This document shows positions 46,725 through 55,372 of a DNA stretch of 64,000 bases, in pieces. Numbering within the stretch: position 1 is the stretch's first letter; each line of letters begins with the position of its first letter. Position numbers and translations under genes: made by a program. The stretch lies in assembly GCF_002744755.1 (NCBI RefSeq), contig NZ_KZ319293.1, forward strand, positions 124,001 to 188,000, given 5' to 3'. The notes under the pieces are model-generated. The model saw only the letters and a list, made by a program, of their open reading frames with translations. It ran no database searches and had not been told where the DNA came from. Source of the stretch: Leeuwenhoekiella nanhaiensis (lineage in GTDB: Bacteria; Bacteroidota; Bacteroidia; Flavobacteriales; Flavobacteriaceae).

Positions 46725-49700
46725 TTAAAACTTAACATCTAAACTTAATCCATAACTTCTGGTAGAAGGCAGTCCAAATCGCTCAATACCATTTGCGAAC
46801 GTATTATTATACGCAGACTCTGGATCTATATTTTCGGTATTTCTCATCAGGAAGAATAAATTTCGCCCTATGAAAGAAACTCGTGCACTTCTTATAAATG
46901 TACTCTCCAGCAAACTTGAGGGTAACGAATATCCCAGACTTACCTGACGGAATTTAATAAAATCTGCATCCTGAACGTTTGCTTCGGCTATATCATAGAG
47001 TCTCTGGTAGTAGAGGCTCAAATTTTCGGGTGCGATTGTCGTACTGAAATCAGCTCCTGCAGCATTCACACCGCTTACAGTAAGTCCGTTTTCACGACCT
47101 ACAAGGGTATTATTACTCGCTCCATAAAAATTAGCAAACGCACTGGTTCCTGAGAAAATATCAGCTCCGAATTTTCCATCTATCAGGAATGAAAATTCAA
47201 AGTTTTTATAATTAAAGGTATTGGTTATACCCATAGTCCACGGTGCAACACCCTGACCAATCACCGCATTTGGACCTATAGAAGGTGCACCATTGCTGTC
47301 GTACTGAATATTACCATCTGCATCTCTTACGAATGTAGTTCCGTAAAGTGTAGCTGCAGGATATCCTACGAGGTAACCTGACTGTGAGTTCACGCCATAA
47401 GCAGCATCTCCTGGAAAAATAGGATTACCATCATTATCCGTTTTGGTAACCTCGTTTTCGTTATAGGTAAGGTTATAGCTCACATTCCACTCAAAATTTG
47501 GGTTCTTAACCGGACTACCGCTTAATAACATCTCAACCCCTTTATTCTGTAATTCTCCAATATTTATACTGGCGCTGCTATAACCCGAAGCTGTAGACGT
47601 ATTGATATTTACGATATCATTCTCCGTTTTATTAGCATAATACGTTAGATCTAAATTTAAACGACTTCTTAAGAATCTTAGGTCAACACCTATTTCATAT
47701 TCTTTCTTAGAAAAAGGTTTCAAATTCTCATTAGGTAATGCTGAATTATTTATTCCTCCTAATGAAACGGTTGGTCCGGTAGCTGTATACGTGTCTGTAA
47801 TCGCATAGGTTAGAGCCAGTTGATACGGATCATTAGCACCACCACCTACATCAGAATAACCTGCTCTTAATTTCCCGAAGGTTAACCACTCAGGCATTTC
47901 AAAGGCATCTGAAAACACAAAACTGGTATTCACTGATGGGTAGAAATAGTTGTTTGGTGCAGTTTTACCGGCTTTTGATAGCGTGGAGAACCAGTCATTT
48001 CTTCCGGTTACAGTTAAGTACAAATAATCTCTAAATGAAAATTCAGAAGAGAAATAAAGTCCGTTTCTCTTAACCCGACCTAAATTATAACTGTAATTTC
48101 TATTGGCTACGTTTTCAATATTTACCAATGTTGGAATCACAAAATCATTACCAATTAAATTGATTTGTTCATTCTTAACATAATTGGAGTTAGCTCCAAT
48201 CAAGGTTGAAGTAGATATATCCTCAGTTATTTGCTTATCATACCCTAAAATCACATCGGCGTCAACAGTCTTTACGTTAAAGGTTTGCTCCTGCATGCCT
48301 CCACGTGGTTTGTAGGCAGTTCCAAATGGCTCTACAGAAGTGATGCGCGCGGTAAATTGATCTATACCTGCTCTCCCTAAGAGATAAAGACCCTCTGTGA
48401 ATTGATACTTCAGTGTGGTTGAACCTATGAATCTGTTTTTATCACTCTCATTTTTAAATCTAAAAGCAGTCCAGTATGGGTTTTGCTGATACACGTTTGA
48501 AGAAATTCTAAACTCAGTACCGTCTTCATTAAAACCAGGCTTATAGTTATTTACATCAATGTTAGGAGGTGAAAGGGCTACAGTAAAGTTTCCGTTACCC
48601 GGAGAGTCTGAAGTTCGGGGACGGTTATTTACTTCCTCAATAATGTATTTTCCGCTTACGTTTAATGTAAGCTTATCGGCAAGAACAGCACCTGCGTTTA
48701 AAGAGAATGATTTTCTATTCAAACCTGCATTTGGAGTAATATCGTCGTTTGATAAATCAGTTGCCGAAAAACGCAAATTATAATTTTCGCCGGCCTGACT
48801 GATAGCAACCGTATTAATAGCAGTAGTTCCTGTCTCATAATACTTGTCGATGTTATCACCGGTATAGCTATAAGGACGGCTCACTCCGTCAAACTGAACC
48901 GCCGAAGCTACACTACCCAATCTGGCTCCCCAGGATTGCATACCTGCGTCAAGTGCTTCCTGCTGTGTGGTAGGAGCTACTCCGTTAAGACCCTGACCGT
49001 ATTCCGTTTGAAACTCATACAGATCAGTCATTACCGTTTCTAACTGATAAGAACTTGAAATATCAACTCCTAATCCCTTTTGCCCCTTACCGGATTTTGT
49101 TGTGATCACAATAACACCGGCAGATGCTCGAGAACCATAGAGTGCAGCAGCAGCACCACCCTTTAGGACACTAATACTTTCAATATCATCCGGATTAATC
49201 CCAGAAATACCATCACCGTAGTCAGAACCACCCCATCTACTGGCAGATCCCAGGTTTTGGTTATTGATAGGAATTCCATCCACGATATATAAAGGCTGAG
49301 AAGTACCGCTTAAAGACGATACACCCCGTATCACCACTTTACTGGTACCTGCCGGTCCGGTGGCCGCTCCGGTAATATTAACACCCGCGATTTTACCTTG
49401 TAGGGCATTGATGGCGTTTACCTGAGGGACTTCGGCAACGGCCTCACCACTTACTTCAGTAAGCGAGTAACCCAAAGCTTTCTGCTCCTTTTTAATACCC
49501 AGTGCAGTCACCACAACCGCGTTAAGCTCTTCGGTACTTTCTTCCATACTTACATTAATGACAGATCCTGAAGAAGCAGATCTTTCTACAGTTACGAAGC
49601 CAAGGGCTGAATATTCAAGAATCGCATTAGAACCGGAAACATCAATAGAGTAATTACCGTCAAAATCTGTTGACGTTCCATTAGAAGTTCCTTTTTCAAT

Positions 49701-49823
49701 AACATTTACTCCCGGCACAGGGTTTCCCGAAGAATCGGTAACTGTACCTGTAACGGTTTGGGCTAGAATTCCGGAGAAACTCAAAAGACCAAAAACCAAG
49801 AGGTATATAGTTTTCAACTTCAT
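46725..49823 (-). CDS. SusC/RagA-like TonB-dependent transporter, second pair
   Basis: This 1,032-residue outer-membrane transporter has a signal peptide (1-21), a carboxypeptidase-regulatory-like domain (VTGTVTDSSGNPVPGVNVIEKGTSNG), a plug beginning near LNAVVVTALGIKKE, and a barrel ending in SYGLSLDVKF. It forms a unit with the SusD gene. It lies 405 bp downstream of the GH3-GH29-GH29-GH20-CutC-Asp-box operon. The gap carries a hairpin and a perfect palindrome, so it may have its own promoter and control. No HTCS or ECF sigma/anti-sigma pair is next to it, so its regulator is not obvious. Confidence 0.95.
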   Translation of the reverse strand: MKLKTIYLLVFGLLSFSGILAQTVTGTVTDSSGNPVPGVNVIEKGTSNGTSTDFDGNYSIDVSGSNAILEYSALGFVTVERSASSGSVINVSMEESTEELNAVVVTALGIKKEQKALGYSLTEVSGEAVAEVPQVNAINALQGKIAGVNITGAATGPAGTSKVVIRGVSSLSGTSQPLYIVDGIPINNQNLGSASRWGGSDYGDGISGINPDDIESISVLKGGAAAALYGSRASAGVIVITTKSGKGQKGLGVDISSSYQLETVMTDLYEFQTEYGQGLNGVAPTTQQEALDAGMQSWGARLGSVASAVQFDGVSRPYSYTGDNIDKYYETGTTAINTVAISQAGENYNLRFSATDLSNDDITPNAGLNRKSFSLNAGAVLADKLTLNVSGKYIIEEVNNRPRTSDSPGNGNFTVALSPPNIDVNNYKPGFNEDGTEFRISSNVYQQNPYWTAFRFKNESDKNRFIGSTTLKYQFTEGLYLLGRAGIDQFTARITSVEPFGTAYKPRGGMQEQTFNVKTVDADVILGYDKQITEDISTSTLIGANSNYVKNEQINLIGNDFVIPTLVNIENVANRNYSYNLGRVKRNGLYFSSEFSFRDYLYLTVTGRNDWFSTLSKAGKTAPNNYFYPSVNTSFVFSDAFEMPEWLTFGKLRAGYSDVGGGANDPYQLALTYAITDTYTATGPTVSLGGINNSALPNENLKPFSKKEYEIGVDLRFLRSRLNLDLTYYANKTENDIVNINTSTASGYSSASINIGELQNKGVEMLLSGSPVKNPNFEWNVSYNLTYNENEVTKTDNDGNPIFPGDAAYGVNSQSGYLVGYPAATLYGTTFVRDADGNIQYDSNGAPSIGPNAVIGQGVAPWTMGITNTFNYKNFEFSFLIDGKFGADIFSGTSAFANFYGASNNTLVGRENGLTVSGVNAAGADFSTTIAPENLSLYYQRLYDIAEANVQDADFIKFRQVSLGYSLPSSLLESTFIRSARVSFIGRNLFFLMRNTENIDPESAYNNTFANGIERFGLPSTRSYGLSLDVKF

Positions 49824-49929
49824 TTTAGATAGGTTTTTAGATGATTTAATTGTTTAGAAATTGTTTGCATTCGTAGTTAACTGCAGAGAACCATAGCGTA
49901 GTATCTAAATTCACTGCTGCTAAAAGTTT

Positions 49930-49978
49930 CAGGACCTAGTTATGTCCTGTTTTTAGTGGGTTTACCGTATCTGATACG
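49930..49978 (-). promoter_or_regulatory. Hairpin and 13-bp palindrome in the 405-bp leader of the second susC
   Basis: The gap 49,824-50,228 has no gene. It holds CAGGAC/GTCCTG (49,930-49,935 and 49,944-49,949), able to form a 6-bp hairpin, and the perfect palindrome CGTATC-T-GATACG at 49,966-49,978. An operator or leader attenuator is possible. I see nothing else of note in the gap. Confidence 0.4.
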
Positions 49979-50228
49979 TAATATTTCGTCATAGAATAGT
50001 GGTTTTGATTAGGTTATGCTTTTGTTAGCTAAAGCTTAAATCTTTCTTAAAGATGTTTATAAATTCATGTTAAAAGAAACTATTTCGACAGATAACACCT
50101 CTCAGGAGTTAAGCAACAAAATAGGCTATGTAGACAACCTTAAGTAAATGACGAATAACAGGTTTTAGATGCTAAACAGTGAAAGATCAATTTTTACAGC
50201 ACTCAACTATTGACTAAACCTTATAAAA

Positions 50229-51374
50229 TTATAACTGGAGCTGAGGATTCTCAATTACCAAGACCTCAAAAAGAGGATAGTCTGCTTTCATGATATTGAA
50301 CAGACCAATGAACGAATTAGTGCAGATCAATTTTTTGAGCTGAAGCTTCACATACCTGATTTTGTTGCGGTTGTGGGTATAGGAGATGTGCACAAAACCC
50401 TGATCGTCCTGAATAATTGCCGGATAACTAAACTCACCTTCGGTTGCATTTTCCAGGACTAAAATATCTTCCCAGTTTTCACCGTCTGCGCTGTAGGCCA
50501 GATTGAGTTTGTTGCGACCGTCTGCCCAGTCTGCACCGGCCTCAGTGGGATTATAAACCAATAAGAAAGTACCATCCTTTAAAGTCACGGCATCTACCCC
50601 GCTATTAGGATTAAGTACCGAGCTTGTTACCGTCTCAGACCAGGTTTTACCCTCGTCATTGCTCGTACTTTCCATCAAATAATTCTGATTGCTGCGCATT
50701 AAGGCCTTTAAACTTCCGTCCTTAAGCTGAAGAAGGGTAGGCTGAATCACCTTTACCGTATCTGCGGAAGGAATGGCTACTTTTTCCCAGGTATTTCCCT
50801 GATCATAGGACAGTTCAATATGCGATTTCCACACCTCGCCCCCTTCGCTTTCCACACTTGACGGACTCACAATCACGCCAGATCCTAATTGGATGGGCTT
50901 ATTTTTTACAGGACCGAGGATTCCGTCGGGTAGTCGTTTTGCTTCAGACCAGGTTTTACCGGCATCTCCTGAAACTTTCAACATTCCCCACCAGGTTGAG
51001 GGTGACGGACCTTCCTTATAAAAAAGGAGTACTTTATTTTCGGCATTCTTAACTAAAACCGGATTCCAGGTAGGATAGCTTATGCTGTCAATCGCAGTCT
51101 GACCGTCAGCCACTTTTTCAGGAACAGACCAGGCGTCCTGAGTTAACCGACTAGTGTAGATACTTACCTGAGGATGCCGCTCGTATTCCCCGCCGAACCA
51201 GGCCGCGAGAATCTCACCGTCCTGGGTTTCTACAAGCGTTGAGGCATGACATTGTTTAAAAGGAGCCTCTGTAAAAATAAATTCATCGGCTACTATCTGT
51301 ACTTGCGGGGTCTTATCTTGATTACAGGAAGTTAAAAAGTTTACAAAAAACAGGAGGAGGAAAAAACGGTGCAT
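50229..51374 (-). CDS. Asp-box beta-propeller lipoprotein (sialidase superfamily, BNR_2)
   Basis: This 381-residue lipoprotein (LTSC, C17) has four Asp-box motifs (SGDAGKTWSE, SYDQGNTWEK, SNDEGKTWSE, SADGENWED), as expected for a six-bladed sialidase fold. The family is often labelled exo-alpha-sialidase, but members include enzymes acting on other sugars. No sialic acid transporter or catabolic gene is in the window, so a true sialidase is doubtful. It is the last gene of the GH operon, 6 bp after cutC. The final 35 residues after the usual end RNKIRYVKL are hydrophobic and unlike the family, perhaps through loss of an earlier stop. Confidence 0.8.
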   Translation of the reverse strand: MHRFFLLLFFVNFLTSCNQDKTPQVQIVADEFIFTEAPFKQCHASTLVETQDGEILAAWFGGEYERHPQVSIYTSRLTQDAWSVPEKVADGQTAIDSISYPTWNPVLVKNAENKVLLFYKEGPSPSTWWGMLKVSGDAGKTWSEAKRLPDGILGPVKNKPIQLGSGVIVSPSSVESEGGEVWKSHIELSYDQGNTWEKVAIPSADTVKVIQPTLLQLKDGSLKALMRSNQNYLMESTSNDEGKTWSETVTSSVLNPNSGVDAVTLKDGTFLLVYNPTEAGADWADGRNKLNLAYSADGENWEDILVLENATEGEFSYPAIIQDDQGFVHISYTHNRNKIRYVKLQLKKLICTNSFIGLFNIMKADYPLFEVLVIENPQLQL

Positions 51375-51380
51375 AATTTT

Positions 51381-52016
51381 TTAATTTAATTCACCAACGA
51401 TGCGGCTTCCGTGATAGGCTTTGGCTCCCAAAGACGCGTGAAGCTCCTGGAGATTAAACTGGGTTATTTTTCCGGCAGGCATAACCTCAATCTGATCACC
51501 CGCTAACTCGAGCATGGCTTTCAACGTCTCCGCTCCATCAAAAGCATTTGACTTTCCGCCCGAAGTAAGCACGGTATCTATTCCTTTAAGCTCCAATAAC
51601 TGCTGTAAAGCTTCCAACGGATCTGGAGTCGCATCAATGGCTTTATGAATCACCACTTTTAAAGGTTTTGCCGCCTTGGCCAATTGCTTTATGGCTTCAA
51701 TATTTAAAGTATTGTCGGGATTCAGGACTCCGAAAACAACACCCTCAGCACCCAACTTTTTACACAACTCAATTCCGCTTTGCATATGATTGAGCTCCTC
51801 TTCGTTGTATTTAAAATCCCCATTGCGTGGTCTGATGATCACCCGAACCGGAATCTTTACCTGCCCGATGACTTTTTTGATCAAATCGGGCGCGGGGGTG
51901 AGTCCGTCAAAAGCCAGGTAGGCACAAAGCTCCAGACGGTCTGCTCCCTTTACCTCGGCTGCCAGGGCCTGTTCTAACGATTCTACACAAGCTTCTTTTA
52001 AATAGGGTGATGCCAT
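51381..52016 (-). CDS. cutC: CutC family protein
   Basis: This 211-residue cytoplasmic TIM-barrel protein has the CutC signature: KEACVESLEQALAAEVKGADRLELC at the start, VRVIIRPRNGDF near 60, and VLTSGGKSNAFDG near 150. CutC was first linked to copper tolerance, but that role is disputed. The family is often found inside polysaccharide utilization loci, where an unknown sugar-related step has been suspected. Here it is translated between the GH20 gene (5 bp) and the Asp-box gene (6 bp), which supports involvement in glycan use over copper handling. Confidence 0.93.
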   Translation of the reverse strand: MASPYLKEACVESLEQALAAEVKGADRLELCAYLAFDGLTPAPDLIKKVIGQVKIPVRVIIRPRNGDFKYNEEELNHMQSGIELCKKLGAEGVVFGVLNPDNTLNIEAIKQLAKAAKPLKVVIHKAIDATPDPLEALQQLLELKGIDTVLTSGGKSNAFDGAETLKAMLELAGDQIEVMPAGKITQFNLQELHASLGAKAYHGSRIVGELN

Positions 52017-52021
52017 AAAAA

Positions 52022-53899
52022 TTAGTTTTTCGGTTGTGGAGTTCGCATAGTTTCGGAAGTAATGCTTCCCTGTAACTCAGAATCTGCAAACAATCCGGCT
52101 TTTACCGTGGTTCCTGCTTTAAGCTTCTGTGGTTTCTCATACACGTTTGAAGACGCTGTGGGTGTGCTTCCGTCTAAGGTATAGCGTACGATTCCCTCCC
52201 ATTGAGGATGTAAAACCACCTCAAAATCTTTAGCTTTTTCATCGTATTCTGCCCGAATCTCCACATTGTAAATCGTATTGGAATAGTTGAGATCCTGCAA
52301 CTCATAGCGCTCCAACTGTTGCGGAATGCGTTTTTTAAAACTTTCCCAGTTTTTATGCTCTTCCCCGCTCCACACGACCTCAGCCAATGCACTGATACGC
52401 GGAAAAACCATATACTCCCTGCTGTCTGATGTGGGTAAATATTCTGTCCATAAGTTGGCCTGAGCGCCCATAATGTATTGCGCTTCTTCATCAGACAGGG
52501 CATCTGGTGTAGGCTTGTAGGAATAGACTTTTTTTAACGGCAGATAGCCACCAATGTTCAGGGGCTCTTGATCGGGATCGCCCTGCCCATGGTCAAAATA
52601 CAGATGCGAACCCGGCGACATCACCACATAATGTGCATCCTTCGCGGCAGCAATTCCGCCTTCTTCCCCGCGCCAGGACATAACCGCAGCGTTTGGTGCC
52701 AGCCCCCCTTCCAGAATTTCATCCCAACCGATGATTTGACGGCCTTTTGAATTCAGGAATTTTTCTATACGGGTGATGAAATAACTCTGCAACTCGTGTT
52801 CGTCTTTCAGACCCAGAGAATCAATTTTAAACTGAATACGCTCCGAAGCTTCCCACTGGTCTTTTGGTGCCTCATCCCCACCAATGTGGATGTATTTGGA
52901 AGGAAAAATATCCATCACTTCAACCAAAACATCTTCCAGAAAATCAAAGGTGGATTCTTCCACATTAAAAATATCGGGAAAAACGCCCCAGGTGGTTACC
53001 GTTTTAACCGGCTTATCTGTATTTCCCAATTGGGGATACGATGCAACTGCAGCCGTAGCATGGCCGGGCATTTCGATCTCAGGTACCACGGTGATGTAGC
53101 GTTCTTTGGCGTAAGCAACAATTTCGCGGGCTTCCTCTTGTGTGTAATATCCGCCATAGCGCTTGCCGTCGTATTTGCCGGTTCCGTAATGGCCCACTAG
53201 GGTCGAATCGCGATACGCGCCCACTTCAGTCAGCAACGGATATTTTTTGATCTGTAAGCGCCATCCCTGATCTTCAGTTAAATGCCAGTGAAAGGTATTC
53301 AACTTATGCGCCGCCATCTGATCGAGGTATTTTTTGATAAACGCTACCGAACTGATGTGTCGCCCGGTGTCCAGGTGCAAACCGCGCCATTTGTAGGCCG
53401 GAACATCGGTAATCATTACTGCAGGAACCGTCCAGTCTACCGCACGCGCCACTTCATTTTTCACCACCTCGGGCGGAAGCAATTGATACAGGGTCTGCAT
53501 GGCGTAAAAAAGTCCGGCCGGTTGGTTTGCCCGGGCTAAAATATGATTTGGAGTTACTTCCAAGTGATATCCTTCAGCGCCCAATTCTTCATCGGGCTCA
53601 AGCTGAAAAACCACCGCGTGTTGCTGATCTTCAAAATCGGCAAGTGGCAGTATGGGCAGCAGCATTCCGCTAACGGTTCTCAATTGTTTTTGAAACATTT
53701 CGGCGATGTGCATAACTTCGGTTTGAGCAGGATCTGCGTACAAAACCGTATGCTTATCGATCACAAAATTGCCCTCCCCCAACTCGTATTCCGTAGGAAT
53801 GGGAATTACCGAAAGCTCAGATTTTTGAGCGCTCAGATTTCCGCAAAGCGAAAAGATTACAAGCGCAAGGCTGATGCGTAACATAACCGAATTTTTCAT
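52022..53899 (-). CDS. GH20 beta-N-acetylhexosaminidase
   Basis: This 625-residue secreted enzyme (signal peptide about 1-24) has the GH20b domain at about 27-165 and the catalytic TIM barrel at about 168-510. Catalytic residues are D342 and E343 in HIGGDEA. WHLTEDQGWRLQIKKYP at about 205-221 is the conserved substrate-binding block. The C-terminal 80 residues form a small beta-sandwich common in this family. It releases terminal beta-linked GlcNAc or GalNAc by substrate-assisted catalysis. It is 12 bp downstream of a fucosidase gene, and fits with the NagB-type deaminase at the window end as its catabolic outlet. Confidence 0.95.
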   Translation of the reverse strand: MKNSVMLRISLALVIFSLCGNLSAQKSELSVIPIPTEYELGEGNFVIDKHTVLYADPAQTEVMHIAEMFQKQLRTVSGMLLPILPLADFEDQQHAVVFQLEPDEELGAEGYHLEVTPNHILARANQPAGLFYAMQTLYQLLPPEVVKNEVARAVDWTVPAVMITDVPAYKWRGLHLDTGRHISSVAFIKKYLDQMAAHKLNTFHWHLTEDQGWRLQIKKYPLLTEVGAYRDSTLVGHYGTGKYDGKRYGGYYTQEEAREIVAYAKERYITVVPEIEMPGHATAAVASYPQLGNTDKPVKTVTTWGVFPDIFNVEESTFDFLEDVLVEVMDIFPSKYIHIGGDEAPKDQWEASERIQFKIDSLGLKDEHELQSYFITRIEKFLNSKGRQIIGWDEILEGGLAPNAAVMSWRGEEGGIAAAKDAHYVVMSPGSHLYFDHGQGDPDQEPLNIGGYLPLKKVYSYKPTPDALSDEEAQYIMGAQANLWTEYLPTSDSREYMVFPRISALAEVVWSGEEHKNWESFKKRIPQQLERYELQDLNYSNTIYNVEIRAEYDEKAKDFEVVLHPQWEGIVRYTLDGSTPTASSNVYEKPQKLKAGTTVKAGLFADSELQGSITSETMRTPQPKN

Positions 53900-53911
53900 G
53901 GGATTGGATTT

Positions 53912-55366
53912 TTAATATACTTCTACATTTGAAATCAACGGACAAGCCAAAGCTTCTGTTATTTCCAGTTTCAATTTTGAGGTTTGCACCCCGTTTAGTT
54001 TTAAAATGCGTTTGTGACCAATGGTTGTCTCGCTGGCGATTTCCTTCCAGGCGTTATTTTCCCAAACCAAAACTTTAAAAGCCGCAACCCGCTGCCCCAG
54101 TTTGATGTATTCCTGAAGCACCAGATAATTCAGTTTTTGCGGTGCATCCCAGGTTAGTTCCAGGCTTCCTGTAGTCACGCCGTCATCAGTGGTCCAGTAG
54201 GTTTCGGCATCGCCATCTAATACTTTTGCTGCATCAAAAGCTTCCGCCTTACCGCGATGGCTGCTTGCCGTAGCGGTTGCTTTTTCCGCCAGGTTTGTAG
54301 CAAAAACGCTGTCTAATATCTTTCGGAATCCCTGCAGGGCAGCCACATCATTTTCGTGAAACAGACCACGACGATCAGGTGGAATATTGAGCAACAAGGT
54401 AGAACCGCGCCCTACCGAAGTGAGGTACAATTCAAATAAATTTTCGGGTGTGCGCACAAGCGAATCTTCTGAAGCATGGTAAAACCAACCCGGACGTATA
54501 GATGTATTTACTTCGGCCGGCACCCAGCTGGTTCCATCAGGCGAACCGGTTTGCAAAATGTCGCCAATGTCGGACTTACCCGCGTAAAGCGTATCGGTAT
54601 TAATCGTGTTCCAATGGGTCTTTCCTCCTATTCCGCCTTCGTTGCCCACCCAGCGTAAATCGGGTCCTGCATCGCTAAAAAACAAGACCTGCGGCTGCAT
54701 TTCTTTAGCCATTGCAATAGATTTAGGCCAGTCGTAGTACGTCTCGCGGTCTATTTTGCGCTCTTCATTGGCTCCGCCGTAATAGCCATCGCCACCGTTA
54801 GCGCCGTCAAACCACATCTCAAACACCGGCCCATAACCGGTAAACAATTCTTTGACCTGATTGCGATAGTAATCTACATACGAGGGCTCTCCATAATCAG
54901 CACGGTTACGGTCCCAGGGAGACAGATAGACCCCAAAATCGAGGTCGTATTTCCTGGCAGATTCAGAAACTTCTTTAACCAGATCGCCCTTGCCTTCTTT
55001 ATAAGGACTCGCGGCAATATCGTGCTCGGTATATTCAGAAGGCCACAGGGCAAAACCATCGTGGTGTTTTGCGGTTAAAATCGCACCGCTAAATCCCGCA
55101 TCTTTAAGGGTTGACATCCACTGGTCGGTGTCAAGCTCGGTGGGATTGAAAAGTTCCGGAGACTCATCACCATAACCCCATTCCTTATCGGTAAAGGTGT
55201 TGATGGTAAAATGAATAAAGGCATTCATTTCCATATCATACCAGGCCAATTGTTCGGCGCTGGGCAATGGCCCATAAGGTTCCGGTGCTTCGATATTTGT
55301 ATCCTGCTCGCACGAACTAAAGAGGAATATGGAAAGAATGGCGGTAAAACCGAATATCTGTTTCAT
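53912..55366 (-). CDS. GH29 alpha-L-fucosidase with C-terminal discoidin-like domain, lipoprotein
   Basis: This 484-residue lipoprotein (FSSC, C19) has a GH29 barrel at about 30-355, with the nucleophile D187 in MWFDGANGG and the conserved TAKHHDGFALWPS block at 98-110. Residues about 358-484 look like an F5/8 type C carbohydrate-binding domain (HRGKAEAFDAAKVLDGDAETYW). The WFDGANG context resembles the GH29-B group, which prefers branched alpha-1,3/1,4-fucose, but this needs a phylogeny. It differs clearly from the neighbouring GH29 enzyme, so the two probably split the work by linkage. Confidence 0.93.
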   Translation of the reverse strand: MKQIFGFTAILSIFLFSSCEQDTNIEAPEPYGPLPSAEQLAWYDMEMNAFIHFTINTFTDKEWGYGDESPELFNPTELDTDQWMSTLKDAGFSGAILTAKHHDGFALWPSEYTEHDIAASPYKEGKGDLVKEVSESARKYDLDFGVYLSPWDRNRADYGEPSYVDYYRNQVKELFTGYGPVFEMWFDGANGGDGYYGGANEERKIDRETYYDWPKSIAMAKEMQPQVLFFSDAGPDLRWVGNEGGIGGKTHWNTINTDTLYAGKSDIGDILQTGSPDGTSWVPAEVNTSIRPGWFYHASEDSLVRTPENLFELYLTSVGRGSTLLLNIPPDRRGLFHENDVAALQGFRKILDSVFATNLAEKATATASSHRGKAEAFDAAKVLDGDAETYWTTDDGVTTGSLELTWDAPQKLNYLVLQEYIKLGQRVAAFKVLVWENNAWKEIASETTIGHKRILKLNGVQTSKLKLEITEALACPLISNVEVY

Positions 55367-55372
55367 AAAGTT

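Noticed and set aside
30330-51374. Sialic acid utilization system (esterase plus Asp-box protein)
   Set aside because: No nanA, nanE, epimerase or sialic acid transporter is in the window, and the two genes are in different transcripts 20 kb apart.
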